Program-made: the position numbers and the translations under genes
Part shown: in pieces, positions 34,578 to 44,040 of the stretch
How the letters are laid out: every line of letters starts with the position of its first letter
Numbering within the stretch: position 1 is the stretch's first letter
The notes under the pieces: generated by a model
Database searches by the model: none
What the model saw: only the letters and a program-made list of their open reading frames with translations
What the model was told of the DNA's origin: nothing
From: Siphonodentalium dalli
Taxonomy: Eukaryota > Mollusca > Scaphopoda > Gadilida > Siphonodentaliidae
Length of the DNA: 64,000 nucleotides
NCBI GenBank assembly: GCA_032622095.1
Contig: CP136065.1
Coordinates: 118,087,195-118,151,194 of the forward strand
Reading direction: 5' to 3'

Positions 34578-35223
34578 GAGTGACGGGTGGAGGGTTGGGG
34601 TGTTTCTATGTGGTATTTGGGGCCGGCCACCCACCCATGCCGTCAAATCGGTCGAAATCCTTACCGTTCTCGAAAATGGTCCATACCCCATTTTCACCCC
34701 CTCGGGTGGCACCCCCGGTGGAGATGGGTGGGGTGGTCGGGGTGTTTCTAGGTGGTATTTGGGGCCGGCCACCCACCCATGCCGTCAAATCCGTCGAAAT
34801 CTTTCCGTTCTCAAAAATGGTCCATACCCCATTTTCACCCCCTCGGGTGGCACCCCCCCGGGGGTGATGGTGGGGGGTCGGGTGTTTCTAGATGGTATTT
34901 GGGGCCGGCCACCCACCCATGCCGTCAAATCGGTCGAAATCCTTACCGTTCTCGAAAATGGTCCATACCCCATTTTCACCCCCTCGGGGTGGCACCTCCC
35001 TGGGGTGATGGTGGGGTATCGGGGTGTTTCTAGGTGGTATTTGGGGCCGGCCACCCACCCACGCCGTCAAATCTGTCGAAATCCTTACCGTTCTCGAAAA
35101 TGGTCCATACCCCATTTTCACCCCCTCGGATGGCACCCCCCCTCCCGGTGGTGATGGGTGGGGGTCGGGGTGTTTCTAGGTGGTATTTGGGGCCGGCCAC
35201 CCACACAAGTCGTCAAATCGGTC
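34578..35223 (-). repeat. Satellite A, right arm, about 4.5 units
   Basis: Inverted A units (GGGGCCGGCCACCCACCC, CCGTCAAATCGGTCGAAATC). It is far shorter than the ~16 units of the left arm, so the arms have expanded or contracted independently. Confidence 0.95.
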
Positions 35224-35287
35224 GAAAGCGACATTTAAAAAAATAAGGAATAAGGAATAGGGAATAAGTTCCAAATGTCATGTTCGT
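35224..35287 (-). repeat. Right terminal inverted repeat, unique part
   Basis: Pairs with 25647-25710. Differences are confined to an A/T run and one base at the satellite edge. Confidence 0.9.
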
Positions 35288-35296
35288 TAATAAATC
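35288..35296 (+). repeat. Right 9-bp target-site duplication TAATAAATC
   Basis: An exact match to 25638-25646. Confidence 0.93.
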
Positions 35297-35890
35297 TCCC
35301 AAACACTCATCGCGATGCTCTAAGAGTGTTCTGTTCAATGTCCAAGGCCACCTGCTCTATATATAAACGGCCCCTGTCTGGCTTTGCGAAGGAAATCTTC
35401 ACAATCCTGCATGGATATGGTCTCGTTGATTACGTCACAAAGTTTCTTGATTCTGGGTACTTTCCAACACAGAAACAATGGAAAGAAATTGTAAAAGAGA
35501 AGATCAACAACACCATGTTGTGAATCGACAAATGAATCACTGAATTTCTTTTGGATGGTTAAATTCTGTCCTATATCGATCTGGAGAGGCTGGTTACTAT
35601 GCAGGGGACACCCAAAGTACAAAGCTAAAGCTCTCAATATGGCAAACATTATCTCCAGAAATCTCCAGAACGACATAATGACAACAACGCATTGTGCAAG
35701 CATTGTGGTGCCAATACTCTGACCTCATGTCACACATGTACCTCCATTGCTTCTCTCCGCATTTACAGGAACTCAGAAATGAACTTTGGTATAAAATCAT
35801 AAATATATTCGGTATTCCTACATTTTCATTCCTGGATTTGCTCTCGCCGGTAGGATTCCTCACATATCCATGTGGATGTGGAAGTCATCC
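35297..35890 (+). pseudogene. LINE reverse transcriptase fragment, 3' part of the interrupted copy
   Basis: The frame arriving from 25646 resumes here as LPNTHRDALRVF, followed by YKRPLSGFAKEIFTILHGYG and QWKEIVKEKIN before a stop at 35521. Further pieces in other frames (KHCG near 35695, SHMYLHCFSPHLQELRNELW near 35729-35788) fit the C-terminal cysteine/histidine region of LINE ORF2 proteins. The second piece also resembles the fragment at 59235-59552. The copy is dead from stops and shifts as well as from the insertion. Confidence 0.72.
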
Positions 35891-35899
35891 TATACTCTA

Positions 35900-38800
35900 G
35901 AACTCATGTGTGATGAAAAACGTTTATTTGTTCATTGTCTCCTATTTGTGTGTGTCATTTGCTCCATCTGACCAATGCAAAATGTGTGTCGTGTGAAAGA
36001 ACGTATTATATCACGAGACTCATATGGCGTCTGCGGGTGTACATGAGCGCACAACTTTAACATTTTCACTGCCGATCGCGACTACAGTCGAATTACCCAT
36101 ACACTGCCGATAGCGACTTGAGTCGAAATCGGGTACATGCTGACAGCATGACGGGTACATGTGGTGTAAATATGGCCGTCCAGCGAATATGACGCATATG
36201 AGTTCCAGTGATGGGTACATACATGACATTTTTATAAGTTCCAGACAATATAACACTAGGAAACGTGTGAGATTGTGCAGATAAGAGGCATTCTCTGTAT
36301 ATTATAGGACTATATAACGCGAACCGTTATATAAGGGCACTTGGTGATGTCATGGTCACGTGGTCTTTTCATAGGTCACGTGTGTATCTCAAGATATCAT
36401 ATTTTTACCAATAATATAAAATGGAAACTCAAATACAACAACCTAAATAATATGATATGTTCATCAAATGCTTATAAAATGATGAAGTCGGAAAACACCC
36501 AAAACATACGGCCATACTAGTTTTATATGTAGATCCAAGATGGCCACCAAGGTCACGTGACCAATTTGAGGTGGCCTATGTGGCTCCAACATAGCAACAT
36601 GTCTATATGGTCCAACAACAGAAGTCAGACATTTACGATATATTGAAATGTTAATGCAATACCCGCACCTATACATGTGTGTACATGGTATATGTGACCA
36701 CTCACGCATAAGTTCGTGGTAATCACCACGGCCACGTGACCTATTCAAATTTGAGTATATATAGCACATTTTGTACGGGTATGGGTCCCTCTCTGAAAGA
36801 TGACAACTAACGTGAGAAATAAATGTTGAGAATGACCAATTTCTGGCAATTTTCTGCTTCGATAGCACCCATATATACTCATATATGCACGAATAGGCAT
36901 AAAACCCAGCTATTAGCGTGTACACCAAGATGGCCGCCAAGGTCAGGTGACCTCTATGGTGGTGGCGTGAATTGTTATGAACTTGCGATGCCTATGTCTA
37001 GTCACATATATATGAAGTTTTAACACATTATTCCAAGCGATACTTGAGATACCCTATGTTACTTATTATACACCCATAATGTATTCTATACATTGTATAC
37101 ATGTATTGTATGCTTGGCAGTGGGGAATCCGTCTGTGGTGCTGAGTGGCAGTGAAAGAGTTAAACAAGAAAACCATAGTCAGAAATGGTAACGCGCTCAA
37201 GATCATATATTATGTACCCATGATTGTAATTATAGAATATACAATATATTGGTTTCGCGAATGACCAACTCAAAATTCCGTTAAAATAACAATAACAACC
37301 AGCACCTAATTAACGAACCGGCGGCCGACTCGGTCGTCTCCGACCACAACCATCAGTGGGCTGCAGAACGAAAAATATCTATAAAAATCAACATTATTGA
37401 CATAATAATGTAAAGGACAATAAACGAAATTGAAATTCCCAACTACATCTTTTACCGGACTCGGCCTCCTGGTCGCGCAGTTCGAGTTTTAAACCGGAAA
37501 AAACCCATTATCTATAAATAAAACGCCCCTAAAATAAAATAAAAAGTGTCAGCGTATAAAAATTTTACTGCGGTTATAAAGTGAACAAGTCATCGCTTAT
37601 ATTAATTATGGATCACCATTAAAGCAACATGAGATACAACACTGGACCGATGTATAAGCTAGTTCGAAAAAATGGCGATAAATATTTTGAAATTGCGAAA
37701 TATTGCTTGGATTTTGAAAAATAGTGCCACATATAATTGGCTATAACTCGTAAACACATGGGCTATTCTCAAAACTTGCTCCAAAGACTTAGCAAACAAT
37801 TTGGATGATGGAATGCCAATTATATTTCTGGGAAAATGCGCTGTGGGCATAAACTTAACCCCACCCCCTAAAATATAATTTTCTCAGAAAATAATGAATT
37901 GTAGAGTTTACACTTAGAATGCCGCATGCAAAGAAGGCTTTTTTTCAACAGGTCACATATGGCTACCAAAGGCTGATGAGTGAGGCTCACCGTTTACAGG
38001 GAGATATTTTCTTATTTTATGGCGAAGTTTGTGGCATAGACACAAATGACACCGAAGTCACTTCATATTTGATAATTATTTTAAGACGGCGTCCAAAACG
38101 GCCACCAACATCGAAGATTTTCAAACATACCGACACAAATTTAACTGGATTCGTCATATGGGGATACGGGAATTGTTCATTACGAAATGCATTCACTGGT
38201 GCTCATCAACAAACTAAAGAACTCTAATATCTTGTCTCAACTCATTTATTGTGATTAGTAATTGATTGACAGAAATGCCCAATATCTCTGCTCATCCTCA
38301 GGGTAGCCAGTTAAGTCAAATTTTGCACTACTTCGGTTTTTCCATGCAGATATCCTCAAATTTCACACACCAGTACATTCTGACATATCGGCGGCCAAAT
38401 AACAACAATTCGCATGAATCATTGTAGCCAATTGCAGATCGCAGTAGTTTCATAGCTGAATTTCCATAGGGATGAAGTGCCATCAATGCGTTGTTGATGT
38501 GTAGGACTTCCGGCCTCACGTAGCGACCACCGATGGCCGTCATGGAAAACCAATCCCATATAATCCCATGCACCCATATATCTCATGCACGGTAACTATA
38601 CTTTCTATACCGATACTTCTGGTGCGGTGTCATTTTAACCAGACCTATTTTCAACCTTGAGGGACACAAGCAAATCTCCCATGGCTTGATTATACATGGC
38701 ATGGTGCTGGGGCGGACCGGGCCACCGGGACACTCCGATACACTACCTGTTAAAAGGTTCAGTACGTCCGGACTTTTAGGAATTTGTTTTACTCTATTTA

Positions 38801-39125
38801 GCTGATAGGTTTCTACCTAGCTTGTGGGTATATATTTTGGGTCAACATTTGGATTTGTTAACAATACGGGTCAACATTTGGATTTGTTAACAATACTAAG
38901 ATTATAATAGTAGCATAGTGTTGATCTATGCTATGAAACTGACGGGCATAAAAGGGCCAACGAGAGTGGACTAGCCGATCATGATTACGCCTGAATCTTG
39001 CTTCAGCATTGGTTATAGATTCGTTCTTATGCATGTGCATCTGGGTGCTGACTATTCCCACTCTGCGTCCAGTGGATAACATTATTTACACGACACGCAA
39101 ACGGGCATATGTGTAAGGGGACATA
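35900..39125. other. Unassigned DNA, no supported gene
   Basis: AAGATGGCCRCCAAGGTCA occurs at about 36537 and 36928. CACTGCCGATCGCGACT and a variant recur at about 36067-36117. Open frames at 36464-36940 (minus, 158 codons) and 37919-38227 (plus, 102 codons) have no recognisable motif. Nothing else is supported. Confidence 0.35.
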
Positions 39126-39130
39126 CTTTA

Positions 39131-39242
39131 CACTGTTAAAAAATATATTTTGAAGGAAGTTCCGTATTTTTATAGCAAATGTGATGGCAGCAAAGTTACC
39201 AGCACACTGTGCCGTAAAATTACGGATATTTTTTTAACAGTG
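39131..39242. mobile_element. Short MITE with CACTGTTAAAAAA termini
   Basis: Begins CACTGTTAAAAAATAT and ends with the complement of CACTGTTAAAAAAATAT. CCGTAATTTTACGG forms a further inner palindrome near the right side. No target duplication is obvious. The CACTG start suggests a CACTA-like group, but this is weak. Confidence 0.6.
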
Positions 39243-39329
39243 CATGCTTTATTTAAGGTATATCTTGTACGGCCCGTACGACGTTTGGGAAGTTAACTTT
39301 ACAAATTGTAGCGGGATACGACCTTTCCA

Positions 39330-39670
39330 CACTGTTAAAAACAAACACCGTCGTTTCAACGGTCAGAGACCGCGCAGCATCGCTGCCAACTTTTGACCGC
39401 TAAACATACGGTCAGACCGTAGCAAATTTCCACGGTATAATACCGTCCCTTTAACGGTCTGAGACCGCGCAACATCGCTGCCAACATTTGACCGTTAAAC
39501 ATACGGTCAGGCCATAGAATGTTCCACGGTATAAAACCGTTAAAGTAACTGGCAGACCGTAACCAGTAACTGCAGACCGTTGTATGTTTTACGGTTCAGC
39601 ACCCTTTAATTAATATCAAGACCGTAACTAATAAAGGTCAGACCAATGGTATTTTTCATGGGTCAACACC
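39330..39670 (+). repeat. ACCGT-rich ~97-bp tandem repeat beginning CACTGTTAAAAA
   Basis: A second CACTGTTAAAAA end opens a block with two good units (AACGGTCWGAGACCGCGC, CATCGCTGCCAAC, AAACATACGGTCAG, CCACGGTATAA) and a degraded third. Many copies of ACGGT and its complement make it self-complementary. No matching right terminus is visible. Confidence 0.65.
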
Positions 39671-39949
39671 AATGTTTTCTGTCTGTATCTGTAGTTGTTA
39701 CGTCCTAGTGACCAAGGCTGGCTTTTACAGGACGGGGTCGAGTAGATCCATAATTTTTCCAGGAAGTTTTTGCCGAACCCGTGACTTCTTCGCCACGGTA
39801 GGGATCTTCATCGTGCGCACATTGTTGCACACGGGACAGCCATTAGCGTCGGCTCCCGATCCGACGGTGTGCCAAGCGTAGTGTCATCCCTGGTCATGAC
39901 ATTACGAGAGGAGCAGAGGTACGAAGTTAGTCCAGTACACATTTTTGTT

Positions 39950-40155
39950 CAAATTTTTTCTGAGACTCTTTGGCTTCTGGAATCTTTCTCAGATCACTGA
40001 TCGTGGCATCGATGATTGATTTGTGATGCCCATGGTACTGGGAATGCAGATGGCGACACAAAGTCCGACCGATATTTTGCCGGATTTGAACCCTCGACCG
40101 CGTCGAAGGTGTAGCTCAGAGGTCGGCCCACAAACCAACTGAGCTATCCGCTCTT
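39950..40155 (-). repeat. tRNA-derived SINE-like element
   Basis: On the minus strand a tRNA-like head begins near 40153 (GAGCGGATAGCTCAGTTGG), has an A box at 40146-40135 and a B box GGTTCAAATCC at 40092-40082, and runs into a non-tRNA body. The T-stem and acceptor pairing are poor, so it is not a functional tRNA. The body's 3' limit is a guess. Confidence 0.55.
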
Positions 40156-40419
40156 TATTTGCTAATTTACTATAGAATTAGCCAGGTTGTCATGGTGACA
40201 ATATGATTTCCCGGTAGGCATTACGATTCATATGTTTTTGAATGGTCTAAACTAGCTGGAAACCCATTCATTTCTGGAGTGGGGGACCAGCGCAATATTT
40301 TGTAAATCTCAAAATGCCATTGCATTGGAAATGAGAAATTAAATAATTGAATTGAATTGAATTGCTCAATTTAGAAAAACGTGTGATTATAGCACAATAC
40401 CAAACAATCAGTCCCGCTT

Positions 40420-40760
40420 ATTATTGCAATATTCAACGCAAAATATTGCGATACTAAGCGCGCTAAATTTCATACAGACCCGATAGTATTATATTTATAT
40501 AATATTAGATAAATACTGTGCATATAGTGTACATATAACATTTACAACTATAATTATATACATGTCTAAAACATTGTCTCTATTTATACAATAAACAATA
40601 TATAAGAAGCAATAATTTGATTTTAAATTTTGAGCGCAAGATGTCGCAATATTAAGCGCAAAATATTGAGATATTAAGTACAAAATATTGCAATAATATC
40701 ACAAGCGACATGCTTATAAGCGTTTCCACTTGCAATATTATTGCGATATTGAGTGCTACG
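40420..40760. repeat. Inverted-related GCAATATT-rich segments
   Basis: ATTATTGCAATATTCAACGC near 40420 and GCAATATTATTGCGATATTG near 40731 are parts of related, partly inverted blocks. GCGCAAAATATTG words occur at about 40436 and 40656. Possibly an old foldback element. Confidence 0.4.
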
Positions 40761-40947
40761 ATGAATAAAAGATCGAGTGAGCAAAGTACGTTCGAACCCG
40801 TGTTTCATCAGCCCAGACACTTAATCACTAAGTCTGATCACCGACTATATATACCATTAGACTTAGAGGCCAATTATTCATTTTCAGAACATTAATATTG
40901 CATTGTCAATAGTTTAGACTGGCATATAGTAGTAATCAAAATGTATA

Positions 40948-41669
40948 CCTCAGTCGTATTTTAATTCGCGCAGTACTATTTTCGCTCAGTTTCGAGCACT
41001 TTACATTCGCGCACATATCTGCGCGAATTCAAAACTGACAAAAATATTTTCGTAAATATCTTTGATCTGATAACAGTTTCAGTTCTTAGTCGTTTCTGAA
41101 GACACATGTGTATATTAAACACAATCGCGGCGGATGTACATCTTTTAGACCATAACTGCATCATCATTTTGTTGCGATGATGGATGTTTACAACGTATAT
41201 GATCCAATTAATTATAACTGATTAAAATAGTTATGGATTGGATATCAAAAGAAATAAACTCGAAAATAGAAAAAAAAAACACAACCGCGAATGAAATAAA
41301 CTGGAAAATAGAAAAAAAACCAACCGCGAATACACAAAGACTTGGCTGCAGGCTGTGGTCACGGTACCGATGGGGATATGAGGGCGTGCTTTCATGCACA
41401 CAATCTAGAATGTTATTTCTTACAAGCATCTTACGACCTTACGATATACCATGATTTGTACATCGCTTGCCGTTGAGTAATGGTTTTGAATTTATGATAT
41501 TGGTTAACCGAATTTAAATACAGGCCTACATGTATACCAGTTATTATCCATTCCGTGTCCAACATTTTGTAATGTGTGTACTTCATTAACTGGTACTAGT
41601 TTTCGCTCCGTTTTAAATTCGCGCACTGCGCGAAAAAATAGTACTGCGAGAACTTAAATACGAGTAAGG
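40948..41669. mobile_element. TA-flanked TIR element, about 720 bp
   Basis: The left end reads CCTCAGTCGTATTTTAATTC and the inverted right end CCTTACTCGTATTTAAGTTC, both followed by CGCAGTACTATTTT. TA dinucleotides lie directly outside (40946-40947 and 41670-41671), as in Tc1/mariner elements. Two related internal stretches at 41250-41330 (ACCGCGAATRMA) are present. No transposase is seen. Confidence 0.65.
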
Positions 41670-41671
41670 TA

Positions 41672-42365
41672 CCCGTTTTGGAACTTCAATTGAATAAAGT
41701 CAAGTCGGTGGACTATCGAAATCATATTCAACTCCTTAACAGCACGTGCTGGAACTTTTTGAAAAAGAATCATATTTTTTTTCAGCCAGGAGTGGCAATA
41801 ACACGTACTATCAGTAAGTGATTTAAGGAAATATACGTAACCCATTTGAAGAAAGAATGGTAACCTTTCTGTGACACAGAAATGACTATTTATACTGGTT
41901 TCATTAAAGGGGTACTGTACACAAAGATAGGCGATTTTTTTATTTACTCCCATTGAAATAACTTTCAAGTTAGATTGTGTTCGTGTTATATGAGTTTTGT
42001 ATAAACCTAATTTAGCGAAGAAAATATTGATCTTGGAAACAAAAATATTACGATTTCAAACTACGCGCCATGTTTTTGACCTTCACCGGAGAAGACGCAG
42101 GTCGCAGGAAGAACCGGAAGTTCATTGCTCACAGTTTCGATTGATGCATTCAATCTCTTCCATCGAACAATCTCGCTCCCTATAAAATACTTGACGCTTT
42201 ATGACTCTTGTTTCTTTCTCCTTTTTTCCGAATCGGTTATAACGGGCTTTCTTTTGCAGGTAACATGTTTTGTTTGCAACTCAATAATGTTCGCGAACGG
42301 CCGTCGATAAAAGACACTCAACATATGCGATTTCAAGAACGGTAACTCGTAATGGCATAATTCTC
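41672..42365. other. Unassigned DNA with one solo MITE end
   Basis: TTAA then AGGGGTACTGTAC at about 41905 matches the ends of the 2808-3367 foldback MITE; the partner end is not found. CCCTATAAAATACTTGACGC at 42179-42198 is a plausible TATA-containing promoter, with no recognisable gene after it. Confidence 0.4.
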
Positions 42366-42389
42366 CATTTTATGACTCCAGCAGTAGTA

Positions 42390-42590
42390 ATCGGGGGCAC
42401 TATGGCCCAGTACCCCCCAGACATGGGCACTATGGCCCAGTACCCCCCAGACATGGGCACTATGGCCCAGTACCCCCCAGACATGGGCACTATGGCCCAG
42501 TACCCCCAGACATGGGCACTATGGCCCAGTACCCCCCCAGACATGGGCACTATGGCCCAGTACCCCCCAGACATGGGCACTATGGCCCAT
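42390..42590 (+). repeat. 30-bp minisatellite GGGCACTATGGCCCAGTACC.., about 7 units
   Basis: The unit is GGGCACTATGGCCCAG plus TACCCCCCAGACAT. Unit 4 has one C fewer and unit 5 one C more, so the frame shifts and then returns. Both strands are open through it (MGTMAQYPPD on plus, MSGGYWAIVP on minus). I find no evidence that either is a gene. Confidence 0.92.
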
Positions 42591-42609
42591 GTGTGTACTT
42601 CATTAACTG

Positions 42610-42740
42610 AAAAATATGCATGTTGATCCGTCTCTGAAAAAACACAACTTGAGGAAATACTTGTCAATTTTTAAGTTCGATGCGTTGTGTTTTCATTGAC
42701 GCCCGTGTAACAATCTTGTGTTCAGTTTTATGTATAAAAT
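42610..42740 (+). promoter_or_regulatory. Promoter-like block, copy 1, with TATA box
   Basis: Its first 39 bases are identical to 42888-42926 and include ATATGCATG and CTGAAAAAACACAAC. AGGAAATAYTTGTCAATTTT follows, then TATAAAA at 42733-42739. No coding frame follows before copy 2, so this may be an orphan duplicate. Confidence 0.55.
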
Positions 42741-42887
42741 ATGTACAATTCCAAAAACAAAAACTAGAAAAACATTCCATATTTTCCTAACGAGGTAATA
42801 AATATATCAATCATGTGTACCAAATAATAGATAATGATCTAACGAAATTAAAAACATTTGTTTGATCGCTATGCAATAATGATCAAG

Positions 42888-43003
42888 AAAAATATGCATG
42901 TTGATCCGTCTCTGAAAAAACACAACGGCAGGAAATATTTGTCAATTTTAACGCCAATGCGACATGTGATTTCATTGTCGCCTGTGTCAAATGTATACAA
43001 ATA
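42888..43003 (+). promoter_or_regulatory. Promoter-like block, copy 2, upstream of the 162-residue gene
   Basis: Shares its 5' half with copy 1. CTGAAAAAACACAAC begins at 42912 and TATACAAA lies at 42994-43001, 45 nt before the ATG. A short leader after a TATA box is usual for replication-dependent histone genes. A third, diverged block lies on the other strand at 44145-44200. Confidence 0.6.
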
Positions 43004-43045
43004 TTTTCGAATTTGATCAACCTTACATTGCATTGCTATCAAGAG

Positions 43046-43534
43046 ATGGATCCGTTAACAGAATTTCTTCAGAGTGAGATATACAGTAGTCCTGTTGCAC
43101 AGAATACATATGCTGCGCCACAGTCAACAGTCCAAGCTAATACGACAATGACTATAGGTGGTGATACACTCATTTTAAAAGCGATTTTAGACGAACTGAG
43201 ATGTCTTCGCAGGGATATTGACGTGAAAACGCAAGTAACGCATCAAGAAGTGAAAGTGAATCTTCGTTTCGTTGCAGAACAGATAGATATCCCAATCAGG
43301 GTTCATGATGTTGAGAGATCGAAAGAGCAGAAACAGATCAAAAAAGCAAAATCATCGGCGACGAAAGAAAAACAACCTAAGAGTGTCATGAAGGCTTCTA
43401 CTGAGACAAAAGTCAGATTTCATCTTCCTTGTAAAGAATCTAGAGATACAGAGAATTGTGATGAATTCGCAAAAGCTCTCGGTTCTCATGGGAAAGATAT
43501 GTCAAGATATAAGAAAAACACAAAACGGTGTTAA
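43046..43534 (+). CDS. Unrecognised 162-residue protein from an intronless, histone-type transcription unit
   Basis: Not a core histone and not recognised. The ATG at 43046 (G at -3, G at +4) lies 45 nt after a TATA-like box; the open frame also extends 11 codons upstream without an ATG. Residues 1-40 are polar; 41-60 (LILKAILDELRCLRRDID) look like an amphipathic helix; 91-120 are lysine-rich (KKAKSSATKEKQPKSVMK), like an H1-type tail. KVRF at 122-125 fits the RVxF motif that docks protein phosphatase 1. The C-terminus is basic (RYKKNTKRC). A histone-type stem-loop starts 22 nt after the stop, implying a non-polyadenylated, cell-cycle-regulated mRNA if it works as in histone genes. Function unknown; nuclear location is a guess from composition. 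Confidence 0.65.
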   Translation: MDPLTEFLQSEIYSSPVAQNTYAAPQSTVQANTTMTIGGDTLILKAILDELRCLRRDIDVKTQVTHQEVKVNLRFVAEQIDIPIRVHDVERSKEQKQIKKAKSSATKEKQPKSVMKASTETKVRFHLPCKESRDTENCDEFAKALGSHGKDMSRYKKNTKRC

Positions 43535-43556
43535 AGTCAGATGATAAATTTAAAAC

Positions 43557-43572
43557 GGCCCTTTTCAGGGCC
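43557..43572 (+). promoter_or_regulatory. Histone-type mRNA 3' stem-loop
   Basis: GGCCCTTTTCAGGGCC: a 6-bp stem (GGCCCT/AGGGCC) with TTTC loop, preceded by AAAAC and followed by ACACACA. This matches the metazoan replication-dependent histone consensus in stem, loop and flanks. AAAAGGTTACTCTTTC at about 43586 is a possible downstream element. Confidence 0.85.
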
Positions 43573-43782
43573 ACACACATTTCCCAAAAGGTTACTCTTT
43601 CATAGCTGAAAAAAACAAAACACGATTGTTCATTTCATAATTTATTCAACAACAAATATTTGCAAGTATATTTTGTTTTAAATTATTCGTGGCGTGATTT
43701 TTTCAAAACGAAACATAGGGTACAATGAACATTATTAGTTCTTAAGCAATGCTAAAAGTTTTTCTTTTGGAAAAAATTGGTT
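43573..43782. other. Spacer between convergent histone-type 3' ends
   Basis: AT-rich and noncoding. No polyadenylation-linked gene structure is seen. Confidence 0.5.
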
Positions 43783-43798
43783 GGTCCTGAAAAGAACC
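43783..43798 (-). promoter_or_regulatory. Second histone-type stem-loop on the minus strand (with a U-G pair)
   Basis: On the minus strand GGTTCTTTTCAGGACC folds with a 6-bp stem that includes one U-G wobble and a TTTC loop; AACCAA follows. CCAAAAGAAAAAC lies about 19 nt further on, a purine-rich stretch placed like a histone downstream element. Confidence 0.7.
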
Positions 43799-43809
43799 GT
43801 TTTTGTTTT

Positions 43810-43825
43810 GGCCCTGAAAAGGGCC
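43810..43825 (-). promoter_or_regulatory. First histone-type stem-loop on the minus strand
   Basis: GGCCCTTTTCAGGGCC on the minus strand, identical in stem and loop to 43557-43572. It starts 20 nt after the stop codon of the minus-strand frame at 43846. Confidence 0.85.
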
Positions 43826-43845
43826 GTTTTGTACGACATCAAAAT

Positions 43846-44040
43846 TCAATCCCCAATTTTCTCAGCGTGAGAATTTTGCTTTTGTTGCCCCGCCTCAGAT
43901 AAAATAGGACAGCTAGACTCTGTTGGTATGGTTGCTGTTCTTTTTTGCATGATCAGCTTTGAACGGTCGGTCACTTCTCTTGCGTACCTGCCCCACATTA
44001 TCTGCAGTGTTATCCCCATAGTTCCTCTCAGTATCGCCAT
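43846..44040 (-). CDS. Candidate short protein (64 residues) upstream of the minus-strand stem-loops
   Basis: Weakly supported and not recognised. The frame MAILRGTMGITLQIMWGRYA.. to ..HAEKIGD ends 20 nt before a histone-type stem-loop, the spacing seen for the convergent gene. By analogy with that gene, a CATACAAG at about 44103-44110 takes the TATA position and the ATG at 44040 is the first one after it, though its context is poor (T at -3). The same frame is open up to an ATG at 44139. A second frame here (FKTDLQTYSAF.. to ..NHTNRV, 44113-43913) is open but lacks an ATG. The locus may be a frameshifted pseudogene of the neighbouring family. Confidence 0.35.
   Translation of the reverse strand: MAILRGTMGITLQIMWGRYAREVTDRSKLIMQKRTATIPTESSCPILSEAGQQKQNSHAEKIGD

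Larger units (their letters stand above)
25647..35287. mobile_element. Giant foldback element with satellite-built inverted arms, 9,641 bp
   Basis: The left end begins ACGAACATGACATTTGG and the right end is its exact inverted copy; similarity continues about 66 bp into the CGATTTGACGG start of satellite A. TAATAAATC flanks both sides. The arms are A then B on the left, and B then A inverted on the right, with a head-to-head junction at 29661-29676. Without the nested repeat, the right arm is about 2.3 kb against 4.0 kb on the left. Long inverted repeats of tandem units plus a 9-bp duplication are the hallmark of Drosophila Foldback elements, which have been linked to Mutator-like transposons. 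No transposase frame is visible, so the copy appears non-autonomous. Superfamily is inference from structure only. Confidence 0.88.

Noticed and set aside
36464-36940. 158-codon minus-strand open frame
   Set aside because: No recognisable domain. Hydrophobicity and composition look random, and repeated AAGATGGCC.. words lie at both sides.
37919-38227. 102-codon plus-strand open frame
   Set aside because: No homology recognised and no transcription signals.
40075-40155. Functional tRNA gene
   Set aside because: A and B boxes are present but the T-stem and acceptor stem do not pair. A SINE head fits better.
42372-42626. 84-codon MGTMAQYPPD repeat protein
   Set aside because: It is a 30-bp minisatellite open on both strands, with internal frameshifts and no independent evidence of coding.
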